Shown here: positions 31,341-42,879 of the stretch, in pieces
Layout of the letters: the number at the start of each line of letters is the position of its first letter
Numbering within the stretch: the first letter of the stretch is position 1
From: Sphagnum magellanicum
Taxonomy: Eukaryota; Streptophyta; Sphagnopsida; Sphagnales; Sphagnaceae
Assembly (NCBI GenBank): GCA_021904315.1
Contig: CM038923.1
Location: 4,898,001 to 4,962,000, forward strand
Length of the DNA stretch: 64,000 bases
Reading direction: 5' to 3'
Position numbers and translations under genes: made by a program
The notes under the pieces: model-generated
Databases searched by the model: none
Told to the model about the DNA's origin: nothing
Seen by the model: only the letters and a program-made list of their open reading frames with translations

Positions 31341-34235
31341 CAAATATGGTGAATTTTTTCCCAAAAAAAACTCTTTTAAAAATCTAATGGTTTTTTTTTA
31401 GAGAAAAAATTCCATCTAATATTTATTTTTCACATTTTGGCAACATTTTGTACCAAAAAAAGAAAACACTAAGCCAAATTGATGATTATCAACAAAAAAG
31501 ATTTAAGCAAATTTGGCTATAGAGCAGATGTGAAAAAAAAAAAATTTTAAATAATCCTATTATATTTTGGCCACCAATTGCAGAAATCCGGGGATTAAAA
31601 AAAATAGAAAATCGAAATCTAGCAAATTAGGATCATTTTTTTCACAAAAATCCTTTGTATGTATCAAAATCATTTTTTTCAGGTATAAAAAAATGCAAAA
31701 TTTTCCAAAAATAGAAATATTGGTCGGAAGTTGGAACGCTCAAAATTCTAGAACTTTTGTTTAATGTGTTTCAGAAATTACTAGGTGTTATTATGTGTTA
31801 TGAACATAAAAAATCATGAAGTAGTTTAATTACAAAATAGATTTAAAAACCAATACATTGAACATGAAATACATCTTGGTAGGTCTTATCAGAAGTAGGC
31901 TAGTTTTGTAGGTTAATTTTGTAAATTGTAATCTTGTTTAATTTTGACATTCAATTCTTGTATTTAGTACATTTTTTATGGAAATTTTAATAGAATTAAT
32001 ATACAATTCATTTATAAATACAATTGTTAACAACATGTGTACATCATAACGTCTATTAGGGCTACATGTGAATGCAATTTTCAATTGTAGTTCTTTCTAT
32101 TTATTTGATTTAGTTAAACTTTCAAACCAAAAGTATTCAATTTGCACGTGCACAAGTAACACATAGATGTATTAACAACAATTAATGTTTTCAATTTCTG
32201 AAAATGATTGAAAGAAATTTAGGTGCTTGCAATAGCGCCTTCAACATAATGAAACATTACATGCTCCTTTTATGGAATGACTTCATTCATTCAGCATACA
32301 AGGAGGGCTATATGTGGTGAAAGAAAAATGATAATTAGTATCCTTGACCCTCACTTTAATCCTTAAAATTAAATACAAGTGTGTTATGCAAGATTGCTAA
32401 TTAGTGCAATTGTTTGAAAACAAGCCAAAAAAAAAAACTAATTTGGCTACGCCATCCAGAAAAGCTTGTTACCCCCAAGCATATGTCCTATTAAATGAGG
32501 CAAATAACTTCAAAATATGTAGTAGCAGTGGAGGGTTTAGGGGTTTATGCACAAGGTGCGAAGGAATTATACTACCAGGTAGGAGCAGTGAAAATATATG
32601 TAGTAGCAATGGAGGCGCTTCAGAAAAAGAAGACAAGGTGACACTCAGTTTACCACAAAAATTGATGGTTTTTGGAGTTTCATCGACCTGTGCCCTTCCT
32701 TTACTGTTAATGTACATTTTTGCAGGTTTTTTTTTTTTTGGAATCTCACTTTGCTTATGTGCTTTATTTTCCTCGCATTACAGATAACTCTATTGCAATT
32801 CTTTTTCAACTGTTTTTGGGAACATCCCAAAGGTCATGCATGTCCCAAAGTGTCCCATTATGTTTTGTAATGCAGCCAAATAAGTTTTTTTTTTTTTCAA
32901 AAATTTGATGCTTTTGTCATTGGCTTAGTATACCAAGAGGGATTTAACATTAAATGACAAAACATGTTTTTAGAATCTATCTAAGTATTTTTAAAAACTA
33001 GTTCGAAATATGCTGCCTAACTACAATCAGAGTTCAAATATGGTGAAAGGATTTTCTTAAACAATTCTTTTTGAAACTAGCTATTTTTGTTAGAAGAATG
33101 GAATATTTTTGACAGAATATTCCCTTTGATTTTTACTTTTCCCATTTTGGAAAAAATTTCCTATCAGGAAAAACACTAATGAAAATTGGTGATTATCAAC
33201 AAGAAAATTTAGCCAAATTTGGCTATAGAGCATAAGTGAAAGTTTTTAAAAAAAGAATCTTATTACATTTTCACCACCATGTTGTAGAATCTGATGATTA
33301 AAACAAAATTCCATATATGGCCAATTAGGATCATTTTTTCACAAAAATCCTTTGTCTGTATGAAAATCATATTTTTCAGGTTTTTAAAAAAATGCAAAAA
33401 GTCTCCAAAAATAAAAGCATTGGTTAGAAGTTGCAACAATCAAAATTCTGGGGCTTTCCTCTAATGCATTTCAGAAATTACTAGGTTTTACTCTATATTA
33501 TAAAAATAAGAAATCATGAACTAGTTTGGTTACAAAATAGATAGAAAAACCAATACATTGAACTTGAAACAAATCTTGGTAGTCTTATCACAAGTTAAGT
33601 AAGCTCACTTTGTAAATTGTAATCTTGTTTAATCTTGACATTCAATTCTTGTAAAGTACATTCTATGGAAATTTAATAGAATTAATATACAATTCATTTA
33701 TAAATACAATTGTTTACAAGACATGTTCATTATAATGTATATTAGGGCTACATGTGAATGCATTTTTCAATTGTAGTTCTATTTATTTATTTATTTGATT
33801 CAGTTAGACTTTCTAACCAAAAATATTCAATTTGCATGCGCACATGTAACACATAGATGTATTAACAACAATTAATGTTTTCAATTTCTGAAAATGATCG
33901 AAAGAAAATTAGGTGCTCACAATAACGCCTTCAACATAATTAAAAACATTACAAGCTCCTTATGTAGAATGAGTTCATTCATTACTCATAAAAGGAGGGC
34001 CCTATGCAGTGAAAACAAAATGATATTTAACCTCATATTCTTCACCTTCAAATTAATCCTTAAATTAAATATAAGTGTGTTATGCAAACTGGGCATTTAT
34101 GCTAATTAGTCTGCTAATTAGTGCAATTATTTGAAAACAAACAAAAAATACTAATTTTTCTAAGCCATCCAAAAATGCTTGTTACCCCCAAGAACATATC
34201 CCATTAAATGAGACAAATAATTTCAAAATATCCAA
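31340..34235. repeat. Direct duplication within the right arm (units of about 1.2-1.4 kb)
   Basis: The sequence at about 31,340-32,520 repeats at about 33,050-34,235 in the same orientation. Shared markers are TTTGGCTATAGAGCA at 31,511 and 33,218, TTAGGATCATTTTTT at 31,627 and 33,326, TAGATGTATTAACAACAATTAATG at 32,164 and 33,854, and TGCTTGTTACCCCCAAG at 32,463 and 34,176. The left arm has a single copy (about 10,920-12,330). The duplication therefore postdates the inverted duplication, or the left arm lost a unit. It is non-coding. Confidence 0.8.
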
Positions 34236-34751
34236 GAAATAACAATCAAAACAACTTCAATTCATATCAATTTTAAGCTTCAAATTTCTAACCAACTTGG
34301 CAATTCTTATAAATAAACTATTTATAAGATGGATTGTCAATTTATATACTAAATTTACAAAATCAGCACCCTTGCCTTTGATTCAACATTATAATTAACA
34401 AAGTTCCATATAAGATTCCAAAGTTCCATTCACCAAAGTCATGAAATATGTAGTCCAATCCATTGATACAGCAATTCATCAAATATGACACTAATTACAC
34501 AACAACACTCATATTAACACAAAAACCATAAATAAGTGATGCAAGTCAAAACTCAGGTTGCAGGCAACATCAGAACATAGCCCTCTTCAGTGCATGTACC
34601 ATCATCTCCTTGTATAGGACTCAAAAGAAAAATTAAATTGCTAAGGGCTTCTGGCAATTAACCTATTGAAGGATGGAATTTAAGGTAAGTCGTTTGCTCC
34701 AAAACAACAGGAAAGTCCCATCCATGTGTATCGCATATGCAGGCAATGTCT

Positions 34752-36999
34752 TTAGTCCAACAACCCCCACTCCTTAAAGTTTGTTACAGTTTCATGAATG
34801 ACATCTTCAGTGGGTTGCAAGCGGAGTCCAAGATCCCTCAACCTTTGGGATGACAAATTGTGTGGTGCAATCGTAGGGACAGTTTCGTCAACAACCCTGG
34901 AGACCCACCAATTCACCCACCACTTTCTATCAACTTGGCAAGCTGAGAGAACCAGACATCAAGAAAGCTGCTCCCAAGGAAAGGCATGGGTGGGGAACAT
35001 ATCCCCCTAGGATGTGAATGACACCCATTTGTTGGAGTTGATAATGCAAACTGGAGAGAAAGTGAAGGGAGAGAGGCTTGTAACTTACTTAGCAGAAATG
35101 TCATACATTGGATACAGCTTTCTCACAAGTGAGACCACATCAGCAAATGGATGTACAGGCCCAGAACAAATGTACCGGCCTGTTGCATGCTCTGACTCAT
35201 ATGCCAATATATGAGCCATTGCCACATCTTTGACCCCCGTAATCCCAAAAGCAATGTTTGGATATCCTTTCACTGTCCCTGCAAATGCCAAAACAATATC
35301 AAACATGTTGGCAAAGTTCCCAAAGAGTACAAAGGCTTTATTCTAACTCATGCACATTATATGACGAGCCAAATATTTCAGGCTATGAGGTTTTGGAGAT
35401 ACTCACCATTTAGTATTCCCACAATATATATATTAGTCCCGAGTTCTGAAGCTTGTAAAGTAGGACCAAAAACCCCACCAGGGTTGATGACCACCATGTC
35501 TAAACCTTTCTCTTTCACAAAATCCCATGCTGCCTTTTCTGCAAGTGTCTTTGACAATGCATACCAATACTGCACCACCCACATGCTATCTAATAAATCT
35601 TCCAAAATCCACTAAATTCTAAACTCTGCAACAAAAAATGAAAAGCAAAGCTAAGACACATAGGAAAAACCCAGTAATAGAAAATAGAGATCAGTAGATC
35701 CAACAGACCTTCCTTTCCCGACAATAGTCTTCTTCACTCCAGAAACTCTCATCAAGAACAACATCAGGAGTGCACTTAGGAGTGTGGTTGATAGCTGCTA
35801 CACTTGATGTCAAGACCACCCTCCATGTGTGTGCTTTTGCACAGGAAGCTAGCACATTCAGAGTTCCCTTTACCGCTGGTTCAATGAATTGTGCCTGCCA
35901 CATAGACAATCCTCTGAGCTATTAAAGAACAAACCAAGGGACAATTGCCTTTTCTTTCTCAATTCCACATGTGATAGTTGAAAGCTTATTGGTTTTCTTT
36001 TCCCCCAATAAACAGATAGCAAACGGTTTTTCACTATGTCGTTTTTGAACACTAAAAAATCAAGACTTGTGATAAATTTTGCATCTTGGAAAAAGTAGCA
36101 ACCAAATAGGTTGAACAGGGAGAATCAAACCTGGGGATCTGTAATTGCCTCTTTGACGATTGGAGATGCGACATGGAATACTCCGTCACAGCCAGCCACA
36201 GCTTCATCGAAGCTTCCAGGTTCCAAAAGGTCAGCAGAAAACAGCTTCAGGCGGTCACTGGCACCTGGTAACTGCAGCAGAAACTTCGCTTTCTCTGCCA
36301 CACCCCCATCCATTGCAACATAACTTTCTAGTCCTCATGACAAGAGAAATTCTTTCAAATAGTGAAGGCTCACAGGCTCCAACACTGTGAAACTCTTCCT
36401 TGGTGGGCTCGGGTGCAGTCACTTTCATGGATTTGATCCCCCACTTCATCTGCAGCATATTTTGAACCAAGGTCTACATAATGCCCATACGATCCATGAT
36501 GTCAAGCAGCACAATGCTGAAGAGCTTTTGCATCATCATGATGTTCAATGTTGTATCTACCTAAACTTAAATACCCAGTGAAGACGAAATTGAGGTTTGA
36601 AATGCCCAGTAACATTGCAATGAGCATGAAAAAAAAAAAAGACTTGAAAACAAAATCCACATAAATTCAATCAAAGCACATGCATAAAAACGAAAATTAT
36701 GATGGCAGAATGCAATCATCATCGCACATGCTACAACTTTCTGCATGATGAGGAACAAAACCCTAGAAACAAAAAAAAAAACACTGAAATGTTCATGGAA
36801 GCAAAGATGACAAACAAGATTACAATGAACAATATTCCTGAAGCATTATTTGCTTCTTGGCTATGCCCAAAACTAAGTGCGTACCTGGGTTACGAATCGT
36901 CCCTCGGACAGTATAACCACGCTCCAAAAGCAGCTTCACAAGCCAAGAGGCGATGAAGCCGGAAGCACCAGTCACACAAACCGTCTTGCCAACAACCAT
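34752..36999 (-). CDS. NADPH-dependent CCR-like / phenylacetaldehyde-reductase-like dehydrogenase, gene B
   Basis: Mirror copy of gene A with identical exon lengths on the - strand: 36,885-36,999, 36,131-36,294, 35,709-35,894, 35,407-35,569, 35,089-35,278 and 34,752-34,896, joining in frame to 320 residues. Extended SDR features are [11 protein letters not shown] at residues 10-20, [14 protein letters not shown] at 122-124, YALSK at 158-162 and INPGGVFGP at 183-191. The protein differs from gene A at about two dozen positions. At many of these ([25 protein letters not shown]) B agrees with genes C and D, so B looks closer to the ancestral form. Residue 156 is Tyr before WYALSK (Asp in A, Ala in C/D). 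The expected role is NADPH-dependent reduction of an aldehyde or related carbonyl in the cytosol; the substrate is not known. No frame break was seen. Confidence 0.88.
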
Positions 37000-38200
37000 T
37001 TCGTCCAAGTCCAATGTGGATTGTAAACCCTAATCCTTAGGGTTCCGTAGGATTTCCAAGGAGGAAGAAAAAGAAAGAACAAAAAATGAAATCGTGATAG
37101 GTGGCCTTTCTTCTGCCTGTCTGTCTGCCTCTCCCTCTCTTTCCTTCTTCTTCTACGACCTTTTTCTTCGTCTTCTTCTTCTTCTTCTACTGTGTGACGT
37201 CTGGTGTCTTCTAGCACTCCATTGCACACCACGGCAGCAAATTTATGTAGTTGTGATTTCTGTGTAGACCTTCTGGCGAACTTTCCATGTGATGGATGGC
37301 GTGGGAAACAAGCTCCTGTGCACACTTCTCAAAATAATTTAGTAGGACATTGCATCCACTAATTCGACCTAAAACTCTCATTTCTTCTCAAGAATCAAAC
37401 AAATTCAAGCCATCATCATCACCATCATCATCATCAATTCTCACAAGTGTCTCATTCGTCCTCTCATTGGGTCGTTGATTGATGGTGATTCTTTTCTTCT
37501 TTCTTTCCTTCATGTGTCTAAAGCCTAAAAGCATCCCCAGCGGTGTTCAGTATGTAACCCTTCAGATTAAAATTCAAATCATGAAGAAAAGTTGAAACAT
37601 GCCGGCTTGACTCAGGAAAACGATTTGCTCGTACATATTTGCGCAGTTTGCTGACGTCCATCCAGGAAAGGCCCAGGAAAGCCCTTCACGTTCTAGAGAA
37701 AAATGTTATAAATGTGCTCCATTTTGCTGATTGTACGAGCATATATGATTGGTCCAGATGGTTTGCTATTACTGTACGATCATAATGATTGGTCCAGCTG
37801 GTTTGCTATTACTCGGTAATGTCCCACCTATTTGGGAGATTGAGTTTTATGGGTGGGGTTGGAAAAAAAAAAAAGTAAATAACTAAACTTGGATGTGAGA
37901 AATTTCTTTTGCAAGGTCACACAGACTGAGCAGCAGCGCTGGGCATGCTTCCCACACACAATCTCTCCTGCACTCTAATTACAATATTTGACACTAAAAT
38001 CTCAGAATACATAACCAAAACATTGTAGAAAAAAAAGAGTCTAGATGCGCTCATTTTCTTGCCCTCCAAGCATCTTATTACTTTTCAACTACGTGCTCTC
38101 CTCCCTCCATGATCTGCTCTGTCCAAGGCATTTTCTGTGTTCAAATATATAAGGAATGAAATGGCAAAGTGCTGTTAAAATGTTCCTCACCCATGAGCAA
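37000..38200 (-). promoter_or_regulatory. Upstream region and leader of reductase gene B
   Basis: Mirror of 7,040-8,130. The paired telo-box motifs are kept (AAACCCTAA at 37,025-37,033, TTAGGGTT at 37,037-37,044 on the + strand), as is the TTC/GAA-rich tract near 37,145-37,190. Unlike gene A, it carries an extra stretch at about 37,726-37,803 in which TGATTGGTCCAGNTGGTTTGCTATTACT occurs twice in tandem. This could change spacing of upstream regulatory sites. Confidence 0.45.
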
Positions 38201-38285
38201 TGGGTACCAATTAGATGTTAATATTAGTGTAGGTTCTATTAAGTTGTTATTGGGTGCAACTAACGTTTTTTTTTATGTGTTGATG

Positions 38286-38649
38286 GGACCTTCACCAAAA
38301 TTTATAAGCCTTGGAACAATTTGTCCCATCATAGCTAGTTTAGTGGGCGAAAAAAGACGTCCTACATGAACAACACAATTGGGATGGACCAATATGGGTT
38401 ATTCATTTATTTGGACCTTGGGTACCTAGGGTCATATCATAACATCATATCCTTCACCAATCAATATTCACAAATCATGGCATTAGTATTTTGTCCATAC
38501 ATATGAGTAGTATTTTGAGTACTTATTGGGCAACCCTAATTACATGGGCGAAGACATGTTTGTGATGTGCAACATTGGGAAGCATGAGTTGGCATTTGGA
38601 GTTCATATGTATGTTGTTAAGACATACAACAAGTTACATGCAGGTTTGA
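38286..38649. other. Outer flank of the right arm, nothing recognised
   Basis: AT-rich sequence between the end of arm homology and the telomere-like array. One short frame (38,169-38,369) crosses the arm boundary and has no motif. Confidence 0.45.
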
Positions 38650-39685
38650 CATTTCATTTCATTTTAAGGTTTGGTTTAGGGTTTTAGGTTTTAGGTTTAA
38701 GGTTAGGTTTAAAGTTCATGTTTAGGGTTTTACATATAAGTTTAAGTTTCTAGGGGAAATATAAGTTTTACGATTTGGTGTTCATGGTTAAGGTTTATCT
38801 ATAGGTTTTAGGTTTAAGTTTAGGGATTAGACTTAAAAGTTTAGGTTTTTACATTAAACATGAGGTTATAAGGTTATAAGGTTTTAGGGTTTTAGATCTA
38901 AAGTTTAGGTTTATGTCTAGGGTTAATGCTTTAGGTTTAACAATTAGGTTTATTGTTAAAATTATAGGTTTATAGGGTTATAGGGTTTTATGTTTAGAAT
39001 TAAAGTTCATTCTAAGGTTTCAAGGTTTATGTTTTAGGTTTTACGTTTAGAGTTAAGTTTATGGTTTTAGGTTTAGGGTTTATAAAGTTATATGGTTTTG
39101 GGTTTATAGGATTGTAAGGTTTTAAGGTTTAAGTTTAAAATTTTAGGGTTTTAAAGTTAAAGTTTAAAATTTTATGGTTTTAAGCTTTAAGTTTTAGGGT
39201 TTAGGATTAAGTTTAGGGTTTATAGGGTCATAGGCTTTTATGTTTATAATTAAAGTTCATTTCTAGGGTTTTAAAATTTAAGTTTAAGGTTTTACGTTTT
39301 AAGATTAATGTTTCAAGTTTTAGGTTTAAGATTTAAGAGTTTTACGTTTTTGGTTATAAGTTGAAGGTTTAGGATGTTAGGGTTTTACATTTAATGTTTC
39401 AAGTTTTAGGTTTAGGATTTAACGATTTTAGGTTTTTGGTTTTAGGTTAAAGGTTTAGGGTGTTAAGGTTTTAAGTTTAGGGTTTCAATTTATAGGTTTA
39501 AGGTTTTAAAGTTTTAATTTTAAGGTTTTAGGTTTTAGATTTAGGGTTTTTTAATTTTTAGTTTAGGGTTTCAAGTTTTAGGTTTTAAGTTTTTAGGTTT
39601 AAAGCGTTAGGTTCAAGGTTTAAAATTTCATGTTTTAGGGTTAAGTTTAGGGTTGCATTTAAAAGTTTTAGGATTTTAATTTTTT
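38650..39685 (+). repeat. Degenerate TTTAGGG-type (plant telomere-like) array
   Basis: About 1 kb consists almost entirely of variants of GGTTTAGGGTTTTAGG on the + strand, such as TTTAGGG, TTTTAGGT and TTTAAGGT. TTTAGGG is the plant telomere unit. Exact units are scattered among many variants, so this is an old interstitial array and not a chromosome end. It starts within about 365 bases of the outer edge of the inverted-duplication right arm. Confidence 0.85.
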
Positions 39686-40257
39686 TGAAAAGTGGTTAGA
39701 CTAACTTATAACAAATTGATGCAAGTTTCCAAGTTAGAATGGAATGGGGCATTGGTGGATTGAAATTCAAACACCTTGAAGAAAGCTAATGAAATGTTTT
39801 GATTCAATAAATAAAGTATAGTCATTTGTTAAGGGCTACTACATTATGACTAACTTTTTACACATGTGTTGCTAAGATTTCACAATTGGAGTTATTGGCA
39901 AGCACCATAATGACCTCATAAAACATGGTTGGGATGGTGACTATTGATTAAAGGTCTAACAAATCCTTGACCTTACCCTTGAACTCTACATCCGTAATGA
40001 CTTCACACTCCTTAGCTACCTTTAAATTGGCTATTTTGAAGGCATTTTTTTTTCTATGCTAACATTTACCTTTGTTCTTAATAGAACCTCCCATTCCTCC
40101 ACACTAGCTGTCAATTTGTTAGCAATAGTGGCAAGGTTCCTTGATTGTGATTACAGCATCTCCAATTTGGTCATTGGTCTTTCAATTGATGTACTTGTAG
40201 ATGTGGCAAGAAGTATAATTGACAGCTTTAATGTTTCATTTGATGTAGGGTTAGGAG
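39686..40257. other. Between telomere-like array and CACTA-like candidate; nothing recognised
   Basis: AT-rich sequence. A frame at 40,056-40,316 (86 codons) is moderately protein-like in composition but matches no family I know, and it runs into the left end of the candidate element. Confidence 0.4.
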
Positions 40258-42348
40258 CATTAATAGAAATTGGCCAAAATGTAACTACTATATTTGTAAC
40301 TACATGCAACTACTAGTCATTTGCAACTACCTTTGGACATTTTTGCAATTATTTCTTATGTCGGTCGTATTTGCGACTACATTGAAACTAGTTTGCAACT
40401 ATTTTGATTTTCATCCTTCCATGTGAACAACATTTAGTTTGGTTTTCATTCAAAAAGAACAATTTATGTCCCATTAGTTATAAATGTGACCAATTTAGCT
40501 GCAGCCTTGTGAATATACAAAGGTGTATTTTGTGTATTTTAAATAATATAATTGGGCATATTAAAATTTACAAATGTATATTTTGAATGTATATGAACGA
40601 CCATGTTACATGTGTATTCAAATATTATTATTGACATAAATGGCCTCAATATTATGGTTAAATTATGTATATATTTTGAGTATATTAAAATTTTATGTAA
40701 GATATTTACTAAATATATTGTGCCCATATTACAAGTTTATCCAAGCTATTTTATTATACTCTTTAAAATTATTACAAATGAAATTTATTACTTGTATTAT
40801 ATTATATATTTATATTAATTACATATAATTTTAAAATAATTTTATTTTACTACATAATGATGATGATGATATTAATATAATAGAATAATAATAATATAAT
40901 TACTGAAATTAAAACCATTATGCCTATTAGAATTATTATTATTATTATTATCATCATCATCATCATCATTATTTTTGTTAGATATTTATAATTTAGAGAA
41001 ATTATAAAAATTGACATAATAATTTTAAAAATAATTAACTAATTAAATTAAGTTAGTTAATACTTCTAATGATAATTTTTTTAAATGACTGAAATATAAT
41101 TTTTATATTCAATTATATTATTATATTATTTTATATTAATTACTGTAATAGTTAGTAAGGAAATCTAATAAATTATTATACAAATGCAGAAATTATTTTC
41201 AAAGGAATATGTATTTATTAAAACTAAAATATTTGTTGTAACAATTCATAAATAGCTATAATGAGTGAAGTAATAATATGAATAATAAAAATAAAATAGT
41301 TAATGTTGGCTACCAACTAACTATAATAATAATTCAATTAATGTTATTTTTATTGTTAAATATTTATTATTAACTATAAAAATGAAAAAATAATGGGAAT
41401 AATCATAATAAAATAGTTAGCTTAAGATAAGTTTTATTTATATTATTAGTTAGCTATAGTTATAAATAGTTAGCTAGTTGGATGGTTTATTAATGAATTT
41501 CTAGTTTATTTATTTAGAAAAATTATTAATTAATTAGTCTATATTTTATTCATGAATTAATTAGTAATCTTATTAGTTGACTAGTTAATTTATAAGTTAA
41601 CTAGTTAGCTAATTAGTTGATCAATTACCTACTTAATTATATAATTTTCAAGATGAGAATGAAAACCAAAACATATGGGATAAACTTTTTAATTACAAAA
41701 GTAGTTTGCAACCAAAATGTATAGTCATATTTGCAACTAGAAAATTTATCCCATATGTTTTGGCTTTTATTTTCATCTTGAAAACTATATAAATAGGGTG
41801 TTTCACTTTACATTTTCACATTTAAAAACTTGGGTTGGGATGAACCAATGAAAAGGGCTTAACCCAAAATAAAATATAAGTATTTGTGTATTAACACCTA
41901 ACTACCTATCTCCCTAATTTACCTACCTACCTAAATGTTGATTTAAATTTATTTTGGACAAATTCAATTAAATATACCACATGGCAAGTTCTTATTGCAC
42001 CACGTGTCATAATCTAAACCATCCAAACATAAAAATAAAACATATTGGATTATTTTTAAATTATAATAAAATATTTTTAATTATTAAAAGTTGGGACACG
42101 TGTCAACACATAATTTGTTCTCATTGTTCACCAAAAAAGTCGCATCCTAATTACAAGTGATCGTATGTATATGACTAATCAAAAGATGAAGGTGTATTTC
42201 ATTGACTTTCATCCAAAATTCCTTGTCATTTATGACTATTGTCAATGTAACTTGTCCAAGGTGACTATGAAGATTTTAGTTGCAAATGTCACCTGCAACT
42301 AAACATTAATTGTAAGGACTAGTTACAAAATGGCCATTTTCTACTAGC
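40258..42348. mobile_element. Candidate non-autonomous CACTA-like DNA transposon
   Basis: The ends form an imperfect terminal inverted repeat: CATTAATAGAAATTGGCC at 40,258 and, reading inward from 42,348, TGCTAGTAGAAAATGGCC, both continuing into a TGTAACTA block and then CATTTGCAACTA. The form resembles CACTAGTAGAAAA-type ends of plant CACTA (En/Spm) elements. Subterminal GCAACTAC / TTTGCAAC motifs occur several times near the left end (40,285-40,405), in the central hairpin and near the right end, as in CACTA subterminal arrays. The interior is AT-rich with no transposase. The flanking triplets (GAG and GAA) are not an exact 3-bp duplication, so the call is tentative. Confidence 0.45.
41640..41790. 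repeat. Inverted repeat with about 50-bp arms
   Basis: The left arm 41,640-41,689 (TTTTCAAGATGAGAATGAAAA, then CCAAAACATATGGGATAAA) pairs with 41,740-41,790 (TTTATCCCATATGTTTTGG, then CTTTTATTTTCATCTTGAAAA), with a loop of about 50 bases containing two TTTGCAAC motifs. Mismatches are few. It sits inside the CACTA-like candidate. Confidence 0.8.
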
Positions 42349-42475
42349 AGAATAAAATAAAATAAAAGGTTACGAGAAAATGATTAAAAGGACTGGTTGT
42401 ACCTTCTTTCAAATGTTGTTTTTTTAATCCATTCCATGTTGCATGTCCATCAATTGATTTCAATTGTGCCAAAAC

Positions 42476-42850
42476 TTAATCACTTTGCAAAACAACCATT
42501 TCTACACCTTCTTCATTAGTTGTGTTTGCCTTTAGTTCCTTCAATGTATTTTCTAGTCTATTTTTTAAGCTTTCCTTTTGGAAAATAGATGTAAGGAACT
42601 TCGACTTGTAATCTACATAGATAGTTTTCTGAACATGGTTGGGTACAAATTGTGTGACATTTTTTTTATCTTGGTTATAAAACATATTTAGTGATGCTTA
42701 TAGGAGTTGGTTAAGGAACTCAAATGTATAAAATCCACAATGCACCTTGGGGCTTTCTCTTTCTGAAGTGCCTTTGTGGGCCTCTTATTAATTAGTATTT
42801 CATAATCACTTTCTTGGGCCATGAATTGGTCAAGGTCAATTCCCTCCATA
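42476..42850 (-). pseudogene. Unrecognised small ORFs, possibly a transposon gene fragment
   Basis: A 52-codon frame opens at ATG 42,850 on the - strand (MEGIDLDQFMAQESDYEIL...) and is followed, after a stop and in another frame, by an open stretch at 42,476-42,685 (VDYKSKFLTSIFQKESLKNRLENT...). Composition is protein-like, rich in charged residues. I recognise no family. It lies just outside the right end of the CACTA-like candidate. Confidence 0.25.
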
Positions 42851-42879
42851 CCTTATTGACCTTGAAATGCACTTGAATA

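Larger units (their letters stand above)
29134..38285. repeat. Right arm of the large inverted duplication
   Basis: Reverse-orientation partner of 6,955-16,127, with the inner edge near 29,134 (CCTCCATTTGGAAT, counterpart near 16,120) and the outer edge near 38,285, just past TTAGATGTTAATATTAGTGTAGG (left counterpart near 6,990-7,025). Compared with the left arm it has a direct duplication of about 1.4 kb of the gene's 3' flank, an insertion of other repeats at about 30,480-31,340, a smaller insertion at about 32,665-32,815, and a short duplication in the promoter (37,726-37,803). It lacks the 2.57 kb block at 12,935-15,505. Confidence 0.9.

Noticed and set aside
6955-38285. Inverted arms as an assembly duplication of one haplotype
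   Set aside because: Arms differ at many positions throughout, each has private insertions and duplications, and both flank unique sequence, which fits an old real duplication better. Long reads would settle it.
38650-39685. True chromosome end
   Set aside because: The units are degenerate and the sequence continues with genes for more than 24 kb beyond.
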